In this document: piece by piece, positions 22,118 to 31,539 of the stretch
Layout: every line of letters begins with the position of its first letter
Position numbering within the stretch: position 1 is the first letter of the stretch
NCBI GenBank assembly: GCA_023974075.1
Contig: CM043800.1
Location: 40,306,208 to 40,370,207 of the forward strand
Origin: Chaenocephalus aceratus
Taxonomy: Eukaryota > Chordata > Actinopteri > Perciformes > Channichthyidae
Direction: 5' to 3'
DNA: 64,000 bases
Notes under the pieces: model-generated
Database searches by the model: none
Seen by the model: the letters and a program-made list of their open reading frames with translations, nothing else
What the model was told of the DNA's origin: nothing
Translations under genes and position numbers: made by a program

Positions 22118-23690
22118 CTGTCTGTGTAGTGTCAGGTACTTCCTGTGCAGAGGGGACAATAACATTTGTGATCTCTTTTCTTCTCAAAATGTTTGCCATA
22201 TATTCTGCTGTGTTTTCACTTATACTCTCGTCCTCTCTTACAAATGGTTTTAACTCAGGCAGTTAATATGGTCTTCCATATATCATTTCAAAAGGTGATA
22301 GCCCTCTAGCACTAGGTAGAATGTGCATGCTTAGCATCACTGGTGCTAAGCATCTCTTCCATGTTTTCCCTGTCTCGGCCATCATCTTCTTCAGTTTAGC
22401 TTTTACTGTACCATTATTTCTTTCTATCAACCCTGCTGATTGTGGATGATAAGAACAATGTTGTTTTAATTGTATTCCAAATACAGCTGTCAAATCCTGA
22501 ATTACTTTATTTACAAAGTGTGTGCCATTATCACTATAGATCTTTTCCGGAATTCCAAAACGTGGGATTATGTGATTTGTCAATGCTTTAGCCACTGTCA
22601 ATGCATCCGGATTCCTAGTTGGAAAAACTTCAATCCATTTTAGACAATATTTCATCCCTCATATTTATTTAGTTCAATAAAGTCCATGCAAATGAAACGG
22701 ATACTGGCTCCGGTATTTTACCTCTTTGGTTTGAACTGTCCCTGAGGGTTATACTGTGCACACACAGAACATGCTAAACAATTTCTTTTTAGAGTTTGTA
22801 AAGCCATGGGCTGTGAATATCTTCTGTATTACTTCCACCATCCCCACTGTTGAGCCGTGGTCCAACCCATGGCTCAATATAGCTGCATATCGAAATAAGC
22901 TATTTGGTAATACAAATGTGCTTTCTGTACTTTCCCACAACCCCTCTTTATTCTGTGTACACAACTTCTTCTTCCAGTATATCTTTTCTTTGTCAGGTGC
23001 ATTCGCTTGCATGTCTTTTAGGATGTCATGATCAATGTGTTCCATATTTTCAGAAATATATTGGTCATTGTCCTGTCACTGTCATTGCGCTGCTTTCTTA
23101 GCCTCTTCATCTGCCTTTCAGTTCCCTGTGGAAATTGGGTCCGTCCCTGTAGTGTGTGCTGCACACTTACAGACCGCCACTCTCTTAGGGAGTTGTACTG
23201 CATCCAAAAGTGATAGGATCACATCTTGATGTGTAATAGGTTTGTTTGTGGATGTTACCATCCCCCTATTGTTCCATTGTTGCGCAAACACATGTATACA
23301 TGAATAAGCATAGTTGCTGTCTGTATAAATGTTAACTGTCTTCCCTTTTCCCAGTGTTCATGCCTCTGTTAGTGCGATTAGTTCTGCTGCCTGTGCTGAT
23401 AAGTGAGACGGCAATGCTGCGCCCTTGAGCAGTTTCGTCTGTGTCACTACAGCATAACCTGTTGCATTAGTTCCATCAAGATTCCTCTTACATGAACCAT
23501 CAACATACAAGGTTATGTCTGCATCTGGGAAGGGAATGTCCGGTCTGTAATTGGTAACACTCTGTTCTCAGTTTCTGCGATATAGTCATGTGGCTCCCCA
23601 TCTATCTCTACTGGCAGTAGTGTAGCTGAATTTAAAGTAGTACATCTCTCGATAGTAAGATTTGGTTGTGATAACAACGTAGCCATGAAC
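22118..23690 (-). pseudogene. ERV pol: RNase H and integrase (class I, gammaretrovirus-like)
   Basis: On the minus strand the order is connection domain (23690-23517), RNase H with its TDSNYA catalytic segment (about 23320), the integrase zinc-binding region with HGLDHGS (about 22860), then the catalytic core with MDFIEL (about 22690), SDNGTHF (about 22535) and the glutamate of GLIERNNG (about 22435). RNase H makes the DNA/RNA hybrid competent for integration and integrase inserts it. There are several stops and frameshifts, a short deletion near 22660, and a TAA just after GRPY (22266) where the second copy has a tyrosine codon. The reverse transcriptase fingers, palm and catalytic box are absent: 23691 joins a different repeat. 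The copy is not functional. Confidence 0.85.
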
Positions 23691-23965
23691 ACATCTGTCC
23701 ATCAGACAGAAGGCTGCTGTGCCTCCTGTCATCATTAATGGACGTCTCTTTAAAATGACCGCTCAGAGGAGAGGAGTTCTCATTTCTCTAACCGCCTGCT
23801 GCTTCCCCTCCTCTCTCCTCGGTTCCCCTCCTCGGCTCCTCGGCTCGCATCTCCTGTGGGCGGGACTAAGTATCGAGGATAGGAGTCGAGGAGGGGAGTC
23901 GAGGAGGGGAGTTAGAGAAATGAGAAAGGGCCCATGTAGTAGAGTGAGTACTGACGTCATAAATC
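23691..23965. mobile_element. Hairpin-forming short element between ERV gag/pro and RNase H
   Basis: The block 23779-23931 folds back on itself. CTCATTTCTCTAACCGCC at its left is matched by the complement of GGAGTTAGAGAAATGAG at its right, and the arms contain repeated CCCTCCTCGGCTCCTCGG-type units. It lies exactly where protease and reverse transcriptase should be, so it either replaced them or marks the deletion. No coding frame is recognised. It may be a MITE. Confidence 0.55.
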
Positions 23966-25383
23966 CATTCTTACAATCTGCTGTATGAACAAACGGTTTT
24001 GCATAATCTGGTTACATCTATTCCCATTACTTGTAAGGTAACAAATGGTTTCTCTACGTGAGCCAGCATTAATTCTACTGTACCTAATTCTAAAATCTCC
24101 ACTTCCTCATCGGATGAGCTGATAGACAGGTTATCTGAACTTGCTTCTGTGTCACCGTCAAGGTCTGAGTCATTTTGTCTTAGGTCATCTTGATTTGGGT
24201 TATCTTGTTTTGTAGTTGTTTCTGTTGTTTGACTTTCTACGTTAACCTTTTTCATCTGTTCAGGGTCTATGTTTGTGTGTGATAATACATGACCTGATTT
24301 TGCAGATGCACTTGGCTCTAGTCATGCCTGCTCCACCCAGTCCTCCGTTCCTTCCTGTGGCCTCTTTGCTCTGCAGTCGTTTTCCCAATGTCCAAATTTG
24401 CCACACAAAAAGCAACTTCCCTCCGGGAATTGTCGTCCTCCCCGTCCTCCATCTCGTCCGTCCCTTCCGCCACGGCCCCGTCCACACCCTCTTTGATCAC
24501 CTCGGAAAACCAATTCAACAGAACATACATCAGAAGTGTAATCATCAGATTCTTCCTGTTAAAAACACGGCAGTTTGCTTTTGTTTCTTTTTTTCTTTTG
24601 TTTGCCAATTTCACCCCATTCAGTTGAAATGCCCCCCCTTAGAAAATCAGTCACATTCCCTGATATATTCATAACTGGCATAACGGGCATTCTGAATGTC
24701 TTACCTGACCGTGTGTTGCTGGGTTCCTCCCTCATGCCGGCTGTTCTCTGTGCGGGAGCATGTGTGGAGGTGGTTGGTAGGGCGGAGCGGGTGGCCAAAG
24801 CAGCGGATTCGGTGGGGGAGCAGAGGGGTGAGACAAGCAGGAGGCCAGGGGTCCGAGGAGATCCCCGGGGTGTTGAGTTGGTGCATGGTTTTCATCTATG
24901 CATTGCTCCTGCATCACAGCAGGTCCCACAGGAGGGAGATATGGAGGAGGGGGCTGGCGGCGTCTGCATATCACTTGATCGTCAAGTTTCTCCAGTTTCT
25001 CAGAATAGGGGAGATTAGGATACAAGTTATACAAAACCTCATTTTCTGATTTCTTCTTTTCTGATTCTAATTTCTCTTTATCTGATTTAGCTGTTTCCTC
25101 AGCATTTTCCCTTTCTCTTCCTTGCTTCGGCTAACCACATCATAGCCCCTAATAAATCCTCTTCTTCCTCCCTTTTTCCATTCCCATTACATTTGTTCTC
25201 GTTGCTATCAATCAATTGTTGGCATCCCTCTACCACTAACCTCCCTTCGTATTTATTTTGACACTTTTTAATCTCTTCACACTCGTTCTATGCGATCATC
25301 TGCATCCATTTAGCATCTCCTGATAAGATGACTATGTCTGTTTCTATCTTCTTCCCACGGGTCTTGCTGCAGCATGAACCCAT
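23966..25383 (-). pseudogene. ERV gag (matrix, proline-rich region, nucleocapsid) and start of protease
   Basis: The minus-strand start at 25383 gives MGSCCS, an N-myristoylation-type start expected for a matrix protein targeted to the plasma membrane. An in-frame stop appears after about 33 codons. The proline-rich region (about 24960-24740) contains PPPY, a late-budding motif that recruits the host ESCRT machinery. The nucleocapsid zinc knuckle CFLCGKFGHWENDC (C-x2-C-x4-H-x4-C, about 24420) binds RNA. An acidic serine-rich stretch follows, and KPFVTLQVMGI (about 24040) looks like the beginning of protease before the sequence breaks at 23966. Frameshifts and the stop make this a pseudogene. 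Confidence 0.8.
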
Positions 25384-26133
25384 GATTAGACTTCTATAGT
25401 TTTCCCCAAAACTAAGTAAAAATGCCCTATAGCTTACGCATAAACTATAAAACTCACAACGGTTTTAGCAAAACCCAGAAAACTAAACTGTCCTAGTTTT
25501 CCCCAAAACTAGGTAAAATGCCCATAGCCGTACCTCGTACTATAAGCTCACAATAGTTTTAGCAGAACTAAGAAAACTAAACTGTCCTAGTTCTCCCCAA
25601 AACTCAGAAAATACCCATAGCCGTACTTAGTCACCCACTATAAAATAGCCGTACCTTGTATCCTACTATAAAGTCACACAATAGTGTTAGTAAAACTAAG
25701 AAAATGTGCCCTATAGTCCACCCACAAACTATAAGATCCTTTAGTTTTTTAAGAAACTAAAAATACTGGCCTCATAGTTTGAACCACAAACTACTTATAC
25801 CCAGGCCTCTAGTTTGAAACCACAAACCATTTAAAAGTACTTTAGATAAGTTTACCTGTGTCTTTCTAGGACTTTTTGGTATCCTTCCGCGAACCAAGGG
25901 GTTGAAACCAAAACGGTGCCTGTATTGACTTTCTCTCCTGTGTCGGTAGTTCAAGGATCCTTCACTCCTCTCCTCTCCAGCGTAACCTGGCCCCCCTATT
26001 TACCAAATTGTTTCTTTGTAAAGGAAACAAGGTAGGGGTCTTTTCTAAGAGTCTCTCGACTCCCTGTGCACAGTGTCAGGCTCGTTTGCCCGGAGAAAAA
26101 AGCAGATCTTGGATCCGGCTCAAACGACCAATA
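25384..26133 (-). promoter_or_regulatory. ERV 5' leader with primer-binding-site candidate and tandem repeats
   Basis: Next to the 5' LTR, on the minus strand, TGGTCGTTTGAGCCGGAT is the primer-binding-site candidate. 25395-25800 holds about four imperfect copies of a roughly 100-bp unit containing CTAGTTTTCCCCAAAACT and CACAATAGTTTTAGCA. No coding frame is seen. Leaders of this type normally hold packaging and dimerisation signals. Confidence 0.65.
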
Positions 26134-26619
26134 TGTTAGAAAAATATCACTCGACACCAGGTTGAGAATCAATGATCAGGTAACTAATTTATTCTTGCAA
26201 GAAGGAGCAGAGTTAAATCACATACAAAGGATATGGGTTAACTCACACATAGGGTATGTAGCTAAAAGGAACAGCAAAAAACATCAGGCTTATATCGTCC
26301 AAAACACAGGAGATAACAACAAAGTCGTAAATCGAGGTGGCGCTAATATCAGCCGCGGGTGTCGGAAAGTCGGGTCATCTGCGATGGGTCATCTGTGACG
26401 TCTTCTGGAAAGAGTCACATACTTCCTTCACGCTTCATAGAAATGAGATATTTAGGAGACAGCATGTCTGTCTTCTCATAAATATCAACAACCTGAAATG
26501 CCCTGCCTCCTCCTATCACAAGAAGAGGCAGCTGCAAGGTCATACACAGTTCAGAGGCACACATGATATCAGTGCATTAAAACAACCCAAAGAGTGGAGA
26601 AAACAGTATTTCTCCAACA
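26134..26619 (-). repeat. 5' LTR of the ERV (minus strand), shared with a second provirus copy
   Basis: 486 bp matching 17841-18339. On its right is the polypurine tract and pol 3' end of another ERV copy; on its left are the primer-binding site and leader. It therefore serves both as the 3' LTR of one copy and the 5' LTR of the next. Confidence 0.88.
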
Positions 26620-28322
26620 TATCCCTCCTGTTTATACTACGGAATAACATAGAACTTGGAAAAATACAAATGATTATAAATGATAAAAAATTCATATACA
26701 AAAGTACCCAAACGGCTGAGGTAGGTAGATTGTATAGGCACGTGTTTTAATGTAATCCGAATGGATGCCATGGCCTAATTCTTTCTCTGTACATCGTCAG
26801 TTTCTATCCCTCAGACCCGTTACTGTTTCCCTGCTAACATCCACTCTTTAAATTCTACTGGGTTCTGTTGGTTTCTTCACTGGTTTGAGACAAGTAGCCT
26901 TATTGGAATCACCTCCCTTTGTAGCCAGACTTCACCACAGTAGAGGCGAGTTTCTGTTTTTAGGTTTAAACAGCTTCACAGTCAGATGTATCCAGGATGG
27001 TCTCTCCGCCACTCTAACTGCAGTCGGTGTAGACAGGAGTGCTTGGTAGGGACCCTCCCACTTGGGCGAGTGCCAGGTCTTCCTCTTTATCACTCTGGTG
27101 AACACTCACTCTCCTGGTTTCACTGTCTGCGTAGTGTCATGTACTTCCTGTGCAGTGGGGACAATAACATTTGTGATCTATTTTCTTCTCAAAATGTTCT
27201 CTCGTCCTCTCTTACAAATGATTTTAACTCAGGCAGATAATATGGTCTTCCATATAACATTTCAAAAGGTGATAGCCCTCTAGCACTAGGTAGAATGTGC
27301 ATGCTTAGCATCAATATTTCATTCCCTCATATTTATTTAGTTCAATAAAGTCCATGCAAATGTGCTGAAACGGATACTGGCTCTGGTATTTTACCTCTCT
27401 TTGGTCTGAACTGTCCCTGAGGGTTATACTGTGCACACATAGAACATGCTAAACAATTTTTTTTTAGAGTTTGTAAAGGCATAGGCTGTGAATATCTTCT
27501 GTATTACTTCCAAATGTGCCTTCTGTACTTTCCCACAACCCCTCTTTATTCTGTGTACACAATTTCTTCTTCCAGTATATATTTTCTTTGTCAGGTGCAT
27601 TCGCTTGCATGTCTTTTAGGATGTCATGATCAATGTGTTCCATATTTTCAGAAATATATTGGTCATTGTCCTGTCACTGTCATTGCACTGCTTTCTTAGC
27701 CTCTTCATCTGCCTTCCGGTTCCCTGTGGAAATTGGATCCGTCCCTGTAGTGTGTGCTGCACACTTACAGACCGCCACTCTCTTAGGGAGTTGTACTGCA
27801 TCCACAAGTGATAGGATCAAATCTGTATGTGTAATAGGTTTGTTTGTGGATGTTACCATCCCCCTATGTTTCCATTGTTGTGCAAACACATGTATACATG
27901 AATAAGCATAGTTGATGTCTGTATAAATGTTAACTGTCTTCCCTTTTCCCAGTTTTCATGCCTCTGTTAGTGCGATTAATTCTGCTGCCTGTGCTGATAA
28001 GTGAGACGCAATGCTGCGCCCTTGAGCAGTTTCGTCTGTGTCACTACAGCATAACCTGTTGCATTAGTTCCATCAGATTCCCCTTACATGAACCGTCAAC
28101 ATACAAGGTTATGTTCTGCATCTGGAAGGGAATGTCCATCAGGACTGTCCTTGGTAACCACTCTGTTCTCAGTTTCTGCGATACAGTCATGTGGCTCCCC
28201 ATCTATCCTCTACTGGCAGTATTGTAGCTGAATTTAAAGTAGTACATCTCTCGATAGTAAGATTTGGTTGTGATAACAACGTAGCCATGGATACTAAATG
28301 TCTAGCTGGTGATATATACAAA
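26620..28322 (-). pseudogene. Second ERV copy: pol 3' portion (RNase H to integrase C-terminus)
   Basis: Parallel to 18340-18842 plus 22118-23690, but without the LINE insertion, so integrase C-terminal sequence is continuous with the upstream part across 27120. Most of the integrase catalytic core is deleted (junction near 27315). RNase H, with its CAAHTTGTDPISTGN segment (about 27740), and the connection domain (to 28322) remain. No envelope gene is present before the LTR. It ends at a hAT-like insertion at 28323, and its 5' half is missing. Confidence 0.82.
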
Positions 28323-29088
28323 TTAGGGCTGTCAGTCGATTAAAATAGTTAATTGCGATTAATCGCAAATTAATCTCACATTTGTATCTGTTTCTAAATG
28401 TACCTTAGAGGAATATTTTTCAAGTTTGTAATACTCTTATCAACATATGAGTGGACAAATATGCTTTATGCAAATGTGTATTATCATTTAACAATGACAA
28501 TATTCTCATGAATATTAAAACACAACAACCTCTGAACATTACAAATATTCGCCTCAATGCAACCTGGAACCCTCTCTCATTCAATAATACAAAGTGTTTG
28601 TGTGTGTGCGTGTGTGTGTGTGTGTGTGTTCGTTGGAGCTATGTGCAACTCAAGGCATATGCTCGAACGGGAGCTGCATGGACGCTGCAATCATGTTGCG
28701 CGCACTATCCGTGCTGAGTGTGCTGACTTCTCCTACAATGTCCCGCTGTCTGGCTTCCTGCATAAAGTCAAGTGCTCGGCGCAGTTGTGGCGAAATGTCG
28801 CTCCTCTGTTTTCATTTAAACAGCTCCTTGTATCCGTTAGCGCAGCTAGCTAGCACCAGATGCTAACAACAACAATGCACGTAAGATCTCTCTCTTGCTC
28901 GCTCGAGCCACACATACACACACCCTCCCGGTCCTCCCGATGGCCAGTCGGTGCCTGCCGGTGAGCGTGGAAGTGTGGTCTGCCTCAAGCAGGCAGCAGG
29001 AGCGGGGCTGTCAGCATCAGCTTGTAGATGGTATTTTAAACTCGATGCGCTCTGGTAAAATAATTAGTTGCGGTTTTTTATTTTTGAT
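28323..29088. mobile_element. hAT-like insertion in duplicated segment B
   Basis: It begins TTAGGGCTGTCAGTCGATTA, a common fish hAT terminus, and interrupts the continuity of ERV scrap and duplicated segment seen in copy A. It includes a (TG)n run (28597-28630) and a GC-rich region that resembles a transposase-gene 5' UTR. No BED finger or catalytic motif was recognised. Confidence 0.5.
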
Positions 29089-29716
29089 ATTATTTGTATA
29101 CTTTATAGTCTACAAGCTTATTTGTATAGGAATGTCACTGGTGTTACGTGTTACCAGGAAGAAGAGTAACACCAGTGACAATTTGGAGAAAACACTACCA
29201 TTTTAACAAAATGGCTGCAATGTGTCAGACCAAATATGGCTTCAGTCAATATCAAAATCGTTTACACTCTTCAATACAATACATGTTCCCATTCAAATGT
29301 TCACCCCTAGGGCTATGCAATGAGTAACACTAATGATAGACTTGAAAGACGCATGTAAAATTTGAAGATAAAATTACACCTTTAACAAACAAAGTAAGAA
29401 GTATCTGACTTTCCTTATGTCTTTGTCCACTGCACTGCCTCAAATGATCTCTTGTTACAGGAGGCACTTCAGAGACAGTACATTATATCAAAATAAAAGC
29501 GTTTTGTGCAGCAGTAACACCAATGACGTAAGTTTGTGTGACTGACATTTATTTGATATTATTAATAATAATTTGCGGTTTTTTTTTACCATTTCAGTGT
29601 TATATGTAATGATTGTAATGTTATGTAAATATAAATCAATTTAGGGCAAATAAATTACATTAGAAAATAGTTGTATTGACTTCACCATTGGAACCCTTTT
29701 TACAGTGTAGACAGTT
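29089..29716. repeat. Duplicated segment, copy B
   Basis: Matches 11430-11945 and then 12848-12906, without the BED-finger insertion. It keeps the facing GTCACTGGTGTTAC (29134) and GTAACACCAGTGAC (29166) motifs and two further direct copies (about 29323 and 29514). It leads straight into the lectin module at about 29860. Confidence 0.85.
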
Positions 29717-29886
29717 TGGCCTAGCCCTATTTTTGAAGCAGAATTGTATTTACTGTATGTTTCTAAATGGCAATCTATACATTTTATTGACAATAACGAA
29801 GCTAGCACCAGATGAAATAAACATTTTCCAACATCAGTAGAAGAAGTTGCTGATCCCAGATCTTATTATCACGGTCTGCTTCTGAA
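29717..29886. repeat. Segment also present inverted at 58986-59176
   Basis: About 170 bp ending at the start of the lectin exon (ACATCAGTAGAAGAAGTTGC and the GATCCCAG acceptor region) reappear as the reverse complement at 58986-59176. There the lectin exon itself does not follow. Confidence 0.8.
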
Positions 29887-30155
29887 CCTGGCCGTTCAAG
29901 GAAAAGCCACAGTCATCGGTGTATGAGACTGCAGATGCATATATGGCCATTGATGGGAATCGGGACTCCAACTATTATCATGGTTCCTGCAGTCACACAG
30001 CCAATGATTTGAACCCCTGGTGGAGGCTGGCTCTGCCCAAAACACAAAGTGTTTTCTGTTAAGATAACCAACCGAGATGCACACCACCAACGACTCGATG
30101 GAGCCGAGATCCGCATTGGAGATTCTCTTGTAAACAATGGTGCTGACAATCCCAG
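29860..30155 (+). pseudogene. F-type lectin domain, first exon, frameshifted
   Basis: The exon reads NLAVQGKAT, then in another frame ETADAYMAIDGNRDSNYYHG, GSCSHTANDLNPWWRL and, after another shift, VKITNRDAHHQRLDGAEI and IRIGDSLVNNGADNP. It ends at a GTAACG donor (30156). This is the family's order, including the CSHT histidine, but the usual RGDCC reads RDAHH, so the second half of the fucose-binding signature is altered. Two frameshifts (near 29918 and 30045) inactivate it. The preceding acceptor (CCCAG, 29859) is a guess. Confidence 0.78.
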
Positions 30156-30651
30156 GTAACGTAGAGCCTGTCCAATTACATACTGATATTAAAAAGTCAC
30201 TAAATTGGTATTTTGTTGGATCACGTTTGAGGATCAATTATTCAGTTTTTGTCTCAAGTTTACCCTGGTGATACATTTTGGATTAAAACTTCTTGCATTG
30301 CCAAGAAATAGGATTGAAGCGGAATACCCTTAATTTATGAATGATTCCTGCAATGTGTTCTGATCTGATCACAGAAATGGACAATACCAAGGTCGCCAAA
30401 TTAAAGGCCTGATCGAGGGTCATCAATTGTGATTCTGTGACATGATTTGAAAACATTTATTTAAACATTACTGAAATATAAACATTGTTCATTATCAAGC
30501 CCTAATTAAAAGATCTGCAACCAACATTCTAACCAAGTAAAGCGTAGAAACCTAATGACGCTTTGAGTGCATGTTGAACTTAAAATGAAAAGCCTATTAC
30601 TTCAGTAAACCCTTCCTGAGGTTAACGTACTGATTTCTGCTTCTTCTACAG

Positions 30652-30809
30652 GTTTGCTGTAATCACCAGCATCCCGGCAGGTGAAACAGCTGAGTTCAAG
30701 GTTCCCAACGGGATGGACGGCCGCTATGTTTACATAGGTGTCCCTGGAAGAGAGGAGTACCTACCTGACCCTCTGTGAGGTGGAGGTGTTTGGCTCTGCA
30801 CTGGATTAG
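30652..30809 (+). pseudogene. F-type lectin terminal exon
   Basis: It follows a CTACAG acceptor and continues the domain: FAVITSIPAGETAEFKVPNG, MDGRYVYIGVPG, then after a 4-base insertion (near 30761) LTLCEVEVFGSALD and a TAG stop at 30807-30809. The exon pair 29860-30155/30652-30809 shows the same intron position inside the domain as 13548-13762/14537-14690. AATAAA at 30864 is a plausible polyadenylation signal. Because it ends in a stop, this was the last module of its gene. Confidence 0.78.
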
Positions 30810-31539
30810 CATTCAATGTAATGGATTTGCAAAGATGCTGTAATGTGTAAACAAAGCATCCAAAATAAAATGTGCATCTTACATATCATTGTTTGCATGA
30901 CGTCAAGATTTACTGGTGGAGATTGCAACAAAAGTCTGCCTTGACTTTTGCCTTTACACAGGACTTGTACACCTTTTGGGAATGTAAGAACAGTGAAAGC
31001 AATGGTTCTGAAGGCAAGTTTTTTTTAATATTTTTTAAATACAGACAAATATTATAAAAGACATCTGAAAGCTTTCTTACCCAAAGTTAGATAAGAAGAT
31101 CAATCCCCATCATGTCTGTAAGAGGGGTATCTTGATCAGTTGGCTTTCAGCTAGCTGTCAGCTGGCTATCCCATAGCTGGGAGAGGGATACCTAAGTCAG
31201 GGCATTAGTAAATCTCGGGAAGAAAGCAATAAAAACCTATTTCATTAAATATTGAATGGTTATTAATGTGCCACGAAGAAGGAACCAACGACTGCTACCA
31301 TTTACATGAAATCTACTGCTACAAATAGGTTGAGTTGACTTTTACAAAACCTACTAACTGATGGCTTTTGATCACTAACCGTTACAGCAACCCAAATACA
31401 CAGCTTTAATAACAAGACTTCCTTTGGCAAAAAAATACAATAAGAAAGAAGAGAACCTTGTTTAGGCCATACAGTTGTATTTTACAACAAGTTTTGGTAT
31501 TTACAAAAAAGTTCTGACAGGGCACAGTTAGAGGCAGTC
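30810..31539. other. Lectin 3' flank without further genes
   Basis: Apart from the AATAAA signal at 30864 I see no exon or nameable repeat. It becomes LINE sequence at about 31540. Confidence 0.5.

Noticed and set aside
22756..23229. Plus-strand frames opposite the ERV pol
   Set aside because: Antisense shadows of minus-strand RNase H and integrase sequence.
28595..28866. Cys-Val repeat frames near the TG run
   Set aside because: Produced by the (TG)n microsatellite and hAT-like sequence.
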